NCBI GenBank assembly: GCA_900322135.1 | Contig: ONYP01000001.1 | Span: 30,128-94,127 of the forward strand | Length of the DNA: 64,000 nucleotides | From: an uncultured Prevotellaceae bacterium | Lineage (GTDB): Bacteria; Bacteroidota; Bacteroidia; Bacteroidales; Muribaculaceae | Direction: 5' to 3' | In this document: piece by piece, positions 41,466 through 49,273 of the stretch | How positions within the stretch are numbered: the stretch's first letter is position 1 | Layout: each line of letters begins with the position of its first letter | Notes under the pieces: generated by a model | What the model was told of the DNA's origin: nothing | What the model saw: only the letters and a program-made list of their open reading frames with translations | Databases searched by the model: none | Translations under genes and position numbers: made by a program

Positions 41466-42377
41466 ATGAACCACTATTATTACCTTGATGAACAGAACGA
41501 GCAGCGGGGCCCCGTCGATGCCGCCGACTTGCTCTCAAAGGGAGTAACCGGCACGACGCCGGTGTGGGCCTACTGGATGGACGAATGGACACCTGCCAAC
41601 CAAGTGCCGGAACTCGCACCGTATTTCGCACAGCCCCACCCACAGGTGCCAGCCAACAACCACACTGCAAACTATACGCCACGGGCTGATTACGACTATC
41701 AAAAGCCCAATAACCATCTGGTGGGTGCTATCCTCTCCACCATCTTCTGTTGTCCTCCTTTTGGTATCGTCAGCATCGTCTATGCATCCAAAGTGAATCC
41801 CCTCTATGATGCGGGTGACCATGAAAGGGCAACGAATGCTGCCCAAAAAGCCAAAACATGGATGATTGCCTCCATCATCACAGGACTCATAGTAACCCTC
41901 ATCTACGGATTCATAGTATATTTTAGCGATACAAACGACTACAGCACGAGTTACCTGGATTCATCCCAGTATGATTCACCCGAATGGGTTGTCGATGATC
42001 CAGACGGCAACAATACCAGCGACGACAGCGATGACCCGGGCTTGGTACTGCGATTAGCCATCGAGTATGCCAAGAGCAGCCTGCCAACGAAAATTGATGA
42101 TGGCATTATCATGACCGACATGCAGCTGACAAGTGATTGCCTGCTTTATGTCGCCGAGTGCGATGAAGACATTGTTGACATTGATGAACTCAACGCATTG
42201 AAAAGCGAAATCAAGAAACAGATGAAATCTGACATTAGGACCGAAGTCAAGAGCGACCCTGAATATCAAGACTTCATCGATGAATGCAAGAATGCCCGCA
42301 AAGGCATTGCCTACAAATATATAGGCTCAAAAACAGGCAAATCTTGCACCGTCAAGATTCCTTACACAGAACTGTAA
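41466..42377 (+). CDS. GYF_2 (DUF4339) plus CD225/dispanin membrane protein
   Basis: This is a 303-residue protein. Residues 1-~55 form a GYF_2/DUF4339 domain ('YYYLDEQNEQRGPVDAADLL...WxxWMDEWTPA'), which commonly binds proline-rich peptides. Two membrane helices follow in a CD225/dispanin-like arrangement (about 80-103 and 128-150, with 'AILSTIFCCPPFGIVSIV'), closely matching the membrane domain of the neighbouring kinase. The C-terminal ~110 residues form a soluble domain that I cannot name. The GYF_2 head could bind the Pro-rich linker of the kinase, and the two membrane domains could pair; that is inference from the sequence match. Confidence 0.8.
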   Translation: MNHYYYLDEQNEQRGPVDAADLLSKGVTGTTPVWAYWMDEWTPANQVPELAPYFAQPHPQVPANNHTANYTPRADYDYQKPNNHLVGAILSTIFCCPPFGIVSIVYASKVNPLYDAGDHERATNAAQKAKTWMIASIITGLIVTLIYGFIVYFSDTNDYSTSYLDSSQYDSPEWVVDDPDGNNTSDDSDDPGLVLRLAIEYAKSSLPTKIDDGIIMTDMQLTSDCLLYVAECDEDIVDIDELNALKSEIKKQMKSDIRTEVKSDPEYQDFIDECKNARKGIAYKYIGSKTGKSCTVKIPYTEL

Positions 42378-42423
42378 CCGAGGGGTGGGGCCTGCTTGAC
42401 CTTCCCGCCACCCCCCAAGAAAA

Positions 42424-42464
42424 CACGAGGCGCGCCATCATAATCAGATGCAGCGCGCCTCGTG
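42424..42464. terminator. Bidirectional GC-rich hairpin between convergent genes
   Basis: The 12-nt arm 42424-42435 pairs with 42453-42464 around a 17-nt loop. It lies between the stops of the plus-strand CD225 protein (42377) and the minus-strand dipeptidase (42489). Confidence 0.65.
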
Positions 42465-42488
42465 CCGTCTAATGTTACAGGCCTGGAC

Positions 42489-43250
42489 CTACTTGACAAG
42501 TTTCCTGACGGGGAAAGTAAAGTAAGTATCAGGGAACGGCTCGTTCTTGAGGGTGAAATGCCACCACTCGTTGTCGAGCGGCTTGAATCCGTGTCGCATC
42601 ATGGCACTCCTCAGAATCATTCGGTTATAAAACTGCTCAGAGGTAATAGTGCTTTCGGGACCTGTATATTCCAAGGTCTCGGGGTTGCCGCCGTAATCGG
42701 GGTGACTCTCGGGGCCAAACCAGTCAAAGGTGCCACCCATGTCAACCTCCTTGCCAGCGACCATGTCAACGATGGTCAAGTCGACCGTGGAACCACGGGA
42801 ATGGCCGCTGCGCTTGGCGACATACTGCTTCTCGAACACTTCCTCCTTGTTCAGGTAAGGGTAGAAATAGGCCTTGGTCAATGTGTCGGTGGGATTCTGA
42901 GCCCAGCGCATGAAGTGGTCCACAGCCATCTGCGGACGGTAGGCATCATATATCTTGAGCACATAACCGTGGCGCTTGAGGTCGTCGCTGACGGCTCGTA
43001 GGCTGTCGGCAGCAGCACGGGTCAACAATGCAATGGGCTCCTCGTAGCCGTCGATGCGTGCACCCACAAAGTTATAGGTACTGTAATACCTGATTTCAAG
43101 GATGGCATCGGGCACCACATCGGTAATGCTGACAAACTGGCTGGAATCGTCGGTGGGTGAAATCTGAACGGCACTGGCGCTCTTGCAACCGGCCAACATG
43201 GCGACTAACAGGCAAAATGCTGTCATCGCCCAAAGATTACACTTTTTCAT
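42489..43250 (-). CDS. D-Ala-D-Ala dipeptidase (VanX/DdpX-like lipoprotein)
   Basis: The start at 43250 gives a lipoprotein signal (MKKCNLWAMTAFCLLVAMLAGC); the longer frame overlaps the upstream gene. The 253-residue protein shows the M15D signature: 'YDAYRPQMA', 'SGHSRGSTVDLT' (SxHxxGxxxD zinc ligands) and 'NEWWHF' (ExxH). VanX-like enzymes hydrolyse D-Ala-D-Ala, freeing D-Ala from cell-wall turnover; here it is anchored in the envelope. It lies 25 nt after the S9 peptidase gene, so both form one unit, probably for peptide scavenging rather than vancomycin resistance, as no VanH/VanA is present. Confidence 0.92.
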   Translation of the reverse strand: MKKCNLWAMTAFCLLVAMLAGCKSASAVQISPTDDSSQFVSITDVVPDAILEIRYYSTYNFVGARIDGYEEPIALLTRAAADSLRAVSDDLKRHGYVLKIYDAYRPQMAVDHFMRWAQNPTDTLTKAYFYPYLNKEEVFEKQYVAKRSGHSRGSTVDLTIVDMVAGKEVDMGGTFDWFGPESHPDYGGNPETLEYTGPESTITSEQFYNRMILRSAMMRHGFKPLDNEWWHFTLKNEPFPDTYFTFPVRKLVK

Positions 43251-43275
43251 AACTGATAGCTTGATTTGATGGTTA

Positions 43276-45453
43276 TTACTTGAGGTAGTCGTCAAAGTAG
43301 CGCGTGATGCGCTCATGCAGGTGCACGCTCTGGTGTCCCATCATGTTGTGTCCCTGACCGGGATAGACATAGAAGTCGGGCTGGGTGCCGGCAGCGATGC
43401 ACGCCTTGAGGAAACTGTAGGCATGCTGCGGCACCACGGTCGGGTCGTTGAGGCCGATGATGATCTGCAGTCGTCCCTTGAGGTCGGCAGCCTTGCTGAT
43501 CAGACTGGCCTTGGCATAGCCCTCGGGATTGGTTTGAGGAGTGTCCATATAGCGCTCGCCATACATCACTTCATACCATTTCCAGTCGATAACGGGGCCA
43601 CCGGCAACGCCCACCTTGAACACATCAGGATAGTTGGTCATCAGGCTGATGGTCATGAAGCCGCCGAAGCTCCAGCCGTGCACGCCCAGGCGAGTGGTAT
43701 CCACATAGTTGAGCGTCTTGAGGAAATCCACGCCACACATCTGGTCCTGCATCTCGACCTGTCCCAACTGGCGGAAGGTGGCCTGCTCGAAGTCGCGTCC
43801 GCGGTTCTCACTGCCGCGGTTGTCGAGGATGAACAGGACATAGCCACGCTGTGCCATATAGGTTTCCCAACTGCGGCTGCCCCAGTGCCAGCGCGCGTCC
43901 ACATTGTGGGCATGGGGACCGCCATAGACATAGACCACGGTGGGGTACTTCTTGTTCTCGTCGAAGTCGGGGGGCAGCACCAGGCGGTAGTACAGGTCGG
44001 TCACTCCGTCGGCAGCCTTGATGGTGCCGCAGCGGTAGTCGGGCACAGCATAGCCCTCCCATGGGTCGGGAGCAGTGAAATAGCGCAAATCCTCGCCCGT
44101 GCGCGTGTCAATAATTGAAATGTTGCGGGCTACTTTGGGCTCCTGATAACTGTCGATGAGGTAGTGGCCGCTGGCGCTCAGGCGACCGGTGTGCCAGCCA
44201 TTGCCGCCCTCGTCAACACGGATCATCTTGCCCGTGGCAATGTCCACACGGTAGAGGTTCTGCTGGATAGGGCTCTCGGCATTGGCGCTGATGATGACGG
44301 CCTTTTCCTGCTCATCAAAGCCCAGCAGGTCCATGACGACCCATTCGCCACGGGTGAGTTGGCGCACCTCGTTGCCGCGGGTGTCATACAGGTACAGGTG
44401 GTTGTAACCATCCTTCTCGCTCCACAGCAGGAACTGCTCCTTGTCCCAGGGCAGGAATGTAATGGGATGCTGCGGCTCGATATATTTGGGGTGGCTCTCG
44501 TGATAGAGCACAGCCTGGCGGTTGCCCGTCACGGCATCATAGGCCACGAGGTCCACCTCGTTCTGGTCGCGGGGCGCTTCCATCATGTAGACGATGGTGC
44601 CGTCAGGGTTCCAGGAGATGTTGGAGAAATAGCGGTCGGTGGGGTCACCAGCCTTGAGATAGACGGTGTCGCCCGTTGCCATGTCAAGCACGCCGACGGT
44701 TACCAGATGCGATGTCTGGCCCGCCATGGGGTACTTCTCGGGAGCAGGCGTTGCGATGACATGGGTAGTGTCATCCAGTTCGGGAACAGTGATCAGCGGA
44801 TAGTCGGTCACCATGCTCTGGTCCATGCGGTAGAAGGCCAGGCGGGTGCCCTGGGGATTCCAGAACAGGCCGCCCTCGATGCCGAACTCGTTGCGGTGCA
44901 CACTCTGGCCATAGACCAGGTCACGCGAGCCGTCACTGGTCACCTGGCGGGTGTTGCCGTCGCCATCGGTGACATAGAGGTTGTCGTCCTTGACATAGGC
45001 GTTGGCACGGCTCTGCTTGTTCCACTCGCTCGCCTGGTAGCCGTTCACGGGCTGACGCCACACCACCTTGCCCTTCTTGAAGTCGATGAGCATGCGTTCG
45101 TTCTGCGTGTTGTAGGTCATCACCAGCGGCTTGTCGGGATAAGGGAATGAGACCACCGTCGAAATCCGCTCCGAGTCCCCGGTCAATCCGGCCCGCTCGC
45201 TGAGCCGATTGAGGGTGAACAACATTTTCTCCTTGCCTTTGATGGGGTCCACCGTCCAGCAGGTGTCGCCCCTACTCGAGAGGTGGATCAACTGGTCGCC
45301 CCACCAGGTGAGCGAACGGTTCTGGGGTATCATGTTGCGGTAGTTCTTCCCGCCGAAGTTCAAGTCCTCGAGCGTGAATTGTTGCTGGGCGGCAAGGGGG
45401 AAGACCAAGCATGCCAACAGCAGCATCAAGCCATGTCGTTTAGTCTTTTTCAT
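43276..45453 (-). CDS. Dipeptidyl peptidase IV-like S9 peptidase
   Basis: The start at 45453 gives a signal peptide (MKKTKRHGLMLLLACLVFPLAAQ); the 5' extension to 45537 crosses the -7 box. The 725-residue protein has an N-terminal beta-propeller (DPPIV_N) and a C-terminal hydrolase with the nucleophile in 'GWSFGGF', an Asp in 'GLNDPTV' and a His in 'GQGHNMM'. It would cleave dipeptides from proline-containing peptides in the periplasm. It is co-transcribed with the D-Ala-D-Ala dipeptidase gene. Confidence 0.93.
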   Translation of the reverse strand: MKKTKRHGLMLLLACLVFPLAAQQQFTLEDLNFGGKNYRNMIPQNRSLTWWGDQLIHLSSRGDTCWTVDPIKGKEKMLFTLNRLSERAGLTGDSERISTVVSFPYPDKPLVMTYNTQNERMLIDFKKGKVVWRQPVNGYQASEWNKQSRANAYVKDDNLYVTDGDGNTRQVTSDGSRDLVYGQSVHRNEFGIEGGLFWNPQGTRLAFYRMDQSMVTDYPLITVPELDDTTHVIATPAPEKYPMAGQTSHLVTVGVLDMATGDTVYLKAGDPTDRYFSNISWNPDGTIVYMMEAPRDQNEVDLVAYDAVTGNRQAVLYHESHPKYIEPQHPITFLPWDKEQFLLWSEKDGYNHLYLYDTRGNEVRQLTRGEWVVMDLLGFDEQEKAVIISANAESPIQQNLYRVDIATGKMIRVDEGGNGWHTGRLSASGHYLIDSYQEPKVARNISIIDTRTGEDLRYFTAPDPWEGYAVPDYRCGTIKAADGVTDLYYRLVLPPDFDENKKYPTVVYVYGGPHAHNVDARWHWGSRSWETYMAQRGYVLFILDNRGSENRGRDFEQATFRQLGQVEMQDQMCGVDFLKTLNYVDTTRLGVHGWSFGGFMTISLMTNYPDVFKVGVAGGPVIDWKWYEVMYGERYMDTPQTNPEGYAKASLISKAADLKGRLQIIIGLNDPTVVPQHAYSFLKACIAAGTQPDFYVYPGQGHNMMGHQSVHLHERITRYFDDYLK

Positions 45454-45497
45454 TGTCAAAAAGGTCTTGTTTTGGTTCTTCTTTTCTATTTTAAATG

Positions 45498-45505
45498 CAA
45501 AGATA
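45498..45505 (-). promoter_or_regulatory. -7 box, TATCTTTG
   Basis: CAAAGATA on the plus strand gives TATCTTTG on the minus strand, 44 nt upstream of the S9 peptidase ATG at 45453. Confidence 0.6.
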
Positions 45506-45630
45506 TGGGTTTCTGCTGAAATAACACCTAAAGGCATGCCAAAAAAGCCGCCTTACCCCATCGCCTGCGGCAGAGAGGTGCAGGCACGCCCGCACACAAT
45601 GACATCAATCAGCCGCCAGCACAAAAAGAA

Positions 45631-45660
45631 ACTCCCCGATGACAAATGCCATCGGGGAGT
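45631..45660 (-). terminator. Intrinsic terminator of the OmpA-family gene
   Basis: ACTCCCCGATG (45631-45641) pairs with CATCGGGGAGT (45650-45660). On the minus strand a T-rich stretch follows. It lies 33 nt past the stop of the gene at 45694. Confidence 0.85.
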
Positions 45661-45693
45661 CTTGGTTAGGTTAACCGTCAGTTCGATCGGGGA

Positions 45694-46938
45694 TTAGTCC
45701 TTAACGATGATTTCGCAGATCGAAACGCGGTTCCAGCTGAGCTCCTTGAACATGTCGGTCTCACCACAGCCCTGAGCCTTGATGCGGTTAGCATCAATCT
45801 TGTACTTGTTGATGAGCATGTTCTTAACAGCCTCGGCACGGCCATTGGCCAGACGGATGTTGTTGTCGTGGGGACCCTCGGGTGAAGCATAACCCTTGAT
45901 CTCAACGGTAGCGCTGGGATTGTTCTTCAGGTACATGGCAACGCGCTCAACATTAGCCTGCTGATCAGGAGTGATGTTGGTCTTGTTCACCTTGAAGTGA
46001 ACGAGGATGTTCATGTACTTAGCGTTGGGATCAGTTACCTTAGCGGGCTCGGGCTGCTTTGCCTTCTTGGCAGCGTCCAGGTCGCGCTGGAGCTGAGCGT
46101 TGCGGGCGTTAGCGGCGTCGAGGTCACCCTGCAGGCCATTGAGCTGGCTGCGCAGGCCGTTGATCTGACCGTTCAGAGCATCGATGTCATCCTGGCTGTA
46201 CTTGTAGGGGCAGAAAGTGATGTAACGCTCGCCGTTGCTACCCTTGAAGTGGTAGGTGATACCGGCCTCGAGCTCTACAGCTGCGTGGTTAGCGTTCATC
46301 TGGCTCTTACCGTTGTGGGGCTCACCCTCCCAAGTAGCGCGAGCGGGCAGATTGTGACGATAAGGAATCATGATGTCGCCATTCATGTCCCAAACAACAC
46401 TGGGCTTCAGGCTGAAGGTCCAAGCACGGCTCTCACCGAAGTTGAAGTTCAGGTTGGCACCAGCCTTGGTGTACCAGCTGTTGTAGTCATTGCCATAAAC
46501 ATCAGCCGACTCGGTGCGGTGGAAAGCGTGCAGCCAACCAGCACCAATCACGCCCTCGAGCTCAAAGAAGCGGGGCATGCCCTTGTAACCACCGAAGAGG
46601 TTGCTCAGGTTAACGGTACCAAACATACCGGCCAGAGTGTGGTCGATGATGTTCGGGCTCTTGGGGCCCCAATAGTTGGGTTCCTTCTCCCAGCTGGTGG
46701 TGTTGATGGTAGCCTCACCTTCAACGCCCAAACCAAAGACCGGAGTGAGCTGCTTGCGGATCTCCATACCGAAGATGCCACGAGCGCTAGGCCAGAAAGC
46801 ATAACCCTGGAAGGGCATGATAGCACCACCCTTCAAGGTTACCGACCAGTTGTCAAAGAACTTGTTCTGCTCCAGAGACTGAGCCTGAGCAGCAAAGACG
46901 CCCATCAAAAGGGCTAAAGTCAAGATAATCTTTTTCAT
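45694..46938 (-). CDS. OmpA-family outer-membrane protein
   Basis: This 414-residue protein has a signal peptide (MKKIILTLALLMGVFAAQAQ) and a ~230-residue beta-barrel-like region. A short coiled coil ('INGLRSQLNGLQGDLDAANARNAQ') follows, and then a C-terminal OmpA peptidoglycan-binding domain ('VHFKVNKTNITPDQQANVERVA', 'EIKGYASPEGPHDNNIRLANGRAEAV'). It anchors the outer membrane to peptidoglycan and is typical of an abundant Bacteroidales major OMP. Expression is probably high, from a canonical promoter at 46979-47010 and with a strong terminator. Confidence 0.93.
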   Translation of the reverse strand: MKKIILTLALLMGVFAAQAQSLEQNKFFDNWSVTLKGGAIMPFQGYAFWPSARGIFGMEIRKQLTPVFGLGVEGEATINTTSWEKEPNYWGPKSPNIIDHTLAGMFGTVNLSNLFGGYKGMPRFFELEGVIGAGWLHAFHRTESADVYGNDYNSWYTKAGANLNFNFGESRAWTFSLKPSVVWDMNGDIMIPYRHNLPARATWEGEPHNGKSQMNANHAAVELEAGITYHFKGSNGERYITFCPYKYSQDDIDALNGQINGLRSQLNGLQGDLDAANARNAQLQRDLDAAKKAKQPEPAKVTDPNAKYMNILVHFKVNKTNITPDQQANVERVAMYLKNNPSATVEIKGYASPEGPHDNNIRLANGRAEAVKNMLINKYKIDANRIKAQGCGETDMFKELSWNRVSICEIIVKD

Positions 46939-46978
46939 GTTAATAAAATTTAAAAACTTATATTAGACAAATTTGGTG

Positions 46979-47010
46979 CAAAAGTAATACATTTTTCTAA
47001 TTCAGCCAAA
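46979..47010 (-). promoter_or_regulatory. Canonical -33/-7 promoter of the OmpA-family gene
   Basis: On the minus strand, TTTG (47007-47010) is followed after 20 nt by TACTTTTG (46979-46986), giving a leader of about 35 nt. The rest of the 328-nt gap to 47267 is AT-rich and appears gene-free. Confidence 0.7.
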
Positions 47011-47266
47011 ATTTAACATTCATTAAGAAAGAAAACCATGATGATATATCGTTTTAGCACGATTTTCAGGCCTTTTCTTTCCTTATATCACGCTAATTTC
47101 GGCTCAATCGCTAATAAATCAAGCAAAAGTAACAACAATTTCTGAACAAAACAAATTTTCAGCCCAATATTTATAATAATGTATCAATTTAGATTCATTT
47201 TGACCGATTTTGGGGCATAATTTCGGTTTCCTGCTATCAACTGAGCGCAATCGGCCGGTGTCAGCG

Positions 47267-47938
47267 TCAATTCAAGATAAAACCGATGATGCGGTTGACA
47301 TCGGCTAGCCCCACTTCACCGTCATGGTTCACATCGGCACGGCCATTGGTCATGTCAGGGCCTATGCCCAGAATCACAAACAACACGGTATTGACATCGG
47401 CCACACTGATCTCGCCATCGAGATTGACATCACCGATGAGCGTCGTGCTGGCCGTCATCTGCCTGACGGCCCCGCTGCTGTTGACATCGGCTTTCCATGA
47501 AGCGAGACGCAGGCGGGCGTGCTGCATCGTGGCCGGCACCTCGAGCGAAAAGAACACATGGTTGGTCCTGCTGATGGAATCAAACTCATAGGTGACCGAG
47601 TCCACGACGGCACCGCTTGCATCCAGCAATGCGGCAGTCAAAGCGACCTTGCTCTTGTCGAATTGCTCATCCTTCCACTGGGTGGTTATCCAGGTGACAT
47701 TCATGTCGATGCTCCGTCCGGCACTGCAGTTGAACTCGGGCGAGGTAAGTGTAAGGTCTTGCCCGGCGCTGGTCCTATAAAGCACGACGCGGTTAGCCAA
47801 AATGTTGTCCTCGTTCAAGTAAATTACCGGATTGTTATATATCCAACCCGCAAAGTTGGCCGAGGAGAACTGAGGCACCTGTGCCCATGCCGACGACATG
47901 GCCACCATAAAAACGACAAACAACAAATACTTCTTCAT
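47267..47938 (-). CDS. Secreted dockerin-containing protein
   Basis: This 223-residue protein has a signal peptide (MKKYLLFVVFMVAMSSAWAQ), a ~145-residue beta-rich domain with no recognised family, and a C-terminal type I dockerin pair ('DVNLDGEISVADVNT', 'DVNHDGEVGLADVNR'). The dockerin calcium loops look intact. It would be exported; the dockerin partner is unknown. It is a single-gene unit with a -7 box at 47965-47972. Confidence 0.85.
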   Translation of the reverse strand: MKKYLLFVVFMVAMSSAWAQVPQFSSANFAGWIYNNPVIYLNEDNILANRVVLYRTSAGQDLTLTSPEFNCSAGRSIDMNVTWITTQWKDEQFDKSKVALTAALLDASGAVVDSVTYEFDSISRTNHVFFSLEVPATMQHARLRLASWKADVNSSGAVRQMTASTTLIGDVNLDGEISVADVNTVLFVILGIGPDMTNGRADVNHDGEVGLADVNRIIGFILN

Positions 47939-47964
47939 CTTCTAAACCTAATAATTGATTGGCA

Positions 47965-47972
47965 CAAAGATA
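47965..47972 (-). promoter_or_regulatory. -7 box, TATCTTTG
   Basis: CAAAGATA on the plus strand gives TATCTTTG, 26 nt upstream of the dockerin protein ATG at 47938. Confidence 0.55.
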
Positions 47973-48017
47973 GTACATTCTTTCCAGATGGCCGCTGAAT
48001 GCCGCTACAAAACAAAT

Positions 48018-48043
48018 GGAGACGCAAGAATTCCTGCGTCTCC
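48018..48043 (-). terminator. Hairpin terminator after the frameshifted secreted protein gene
   Basis: GGAGACGCA (48018-48026) pairs with TGCGTCTCC (48035-48043), 63 nt past the stop at 48107. Confidence 0.6.
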
Positions 48044-48106
48044 ACAATAATTTCAGGCAATAGCCAATCGCTAACTGTCAACTATTGACTATTACTGCCA
48101 ATGGTT

Positions 48107-49062
48107 TTACTTCATCACCTTAACGGTGCTGGTGGTGCCGTCGGTGTAGGTGGTAACGACGATGGTCAGGCCGTTAGCCTCCTGCATCTCCTGACCGGCA
48201 GCGTTGAAGTAGCGGGTGCTGGCAACGGTCTTGTCGCCTGCCATCTCGCTCAGGCCGGTAGCGGGGCTTACCACGCATAAGCCTCTACACGGTACATACC
48301 ATCCTCGGTGAAGCTCAGGACATCCTCGTAGATGGCCCACTCGCTGTAGGTGCCGTCCGGGTAGCGAACGCGGTACCAGATGGTGCTGGGCTCGGTGGGA
48401 ACGATCTCTACAAAGTAAGCGTGGATGCCGTCGGTGGTGTAGCCGTTGAAGGTGGGAGCGCCGGTCTTCTCGGTGGGCTCAACGGGAGTTGTACCGGCAG
48501 TGTAGGTGAAGGTTGCCTTGGGCAAGAAAGCCTCATGATACTTGGAAGGAGTGCTGCTCCATGTCGTCTGGTACTGAATCATGCTGTAATAGTAGGGCAT
48601 ATTCAGGCCATAGAATGAGGTGGTTTTCCATGTGCCAGGAACGGTAACGAGAACCTCGACCATAAGGTTACCACCCTCATACAGGTAGGGCTCGTCAAAC
48701 ACGAATGTCATCTCGGTAGCATTCATCTCAGGAGTAATGGAGCCAAGAACAGTTGCACCCTCAATGGGCTCATAGTCATCATAGTTGTCCTTTTCGGCCT
48801 TAGCCATACCAAGTTGCAGAGTAGCATCAGAGAAGTTGATATTGGGTGAGTAGAACTTCAGTTCGGTGATCTCGCAACCTACCATGTCGGTCAACATCTT
48901 GGCAGGATAGATCATCTGGCCAAAGGTACCTTCGGTGTCAACATACAAACCGTAGATGGGGACATAATTGTTGGTATCCTCACCATCACAAACGGTTAAA
49001 ACATTGGCCTGTGAGGCAAACGCCATAACAGCCACAGCAATTAAAGTAAAGAACTTTTTCAT
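48107..49062 (-). pseudogene. Secreted protein with C-terminal sorting-type domain, frameshifted
   Basis: The frame from 49062 (signal peptide MKKFFTLIAVAVMAFASQA) stops at 48268 after 264 residues. The sequence from about 48275 to 48107 in another frame encodes a typical secreted-protein C-terminal domain ('STRYFNAAGQEM', then 'GLTIVVTTYTDGTT'). Adding one base near 48272-48277 joins them as 'EAYAVVSPATGLSEM'. The intact product would be about 318 residues, exported, and probably surface-sorted. The break may be a real mutation or an assembly error. The N-terminal domain is beta-rich with no named family. A -7 box lies at 49167-49174. Confidence 0.75.
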
Positions 49063-49166
49063 AAATAGAGTGGTTTAAAAATTAATAATATATTTAATAA
49101 AAATTCAGGTTATTGATCATCAAGCAAATAGCGTATAGATTCTCAGTTTATCTTTTATTTATGCCA

Positions 49167-49174
49167 CAAAAATA
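49167..49174 (-). promoter_or_regulatory. -7 box, TATTTTTG
   Basis: CAAAAATA on the plus strand gives TATTTTTG on the minus strand, 104 nt upstream of the secreted protein start at 49062. Confidence 0.5.
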
Positions 49175-49216
49175 CGCAAAAAAAAGCAACCTGCATAACA
49201 CAAAATGCAGAAAAAA

Positions 49217-49245
49217 GGATGTGTTCAAAAAATATTTCCACATCC
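49217..49245 (-). terminator. Intrinsic terminator of htpG
   Basis: GGATGTG (49217-49223) pairs with CACATCC (49239-49245); on the minus strand a run of six T follows. It is 29 nt past the htpG stop. Confidence 0.8.
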
Positions 49246-49273
49246 TCTTGTATTAATACTTCTGCAATCAATA

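Noticed and set aside
42489-43250. Vancomycin resistance function for the VanX-like gene
   Set aside because: No VanH, VanA ligase or VanRS genes are nearby; dipeptide recycling is the simpler reading.
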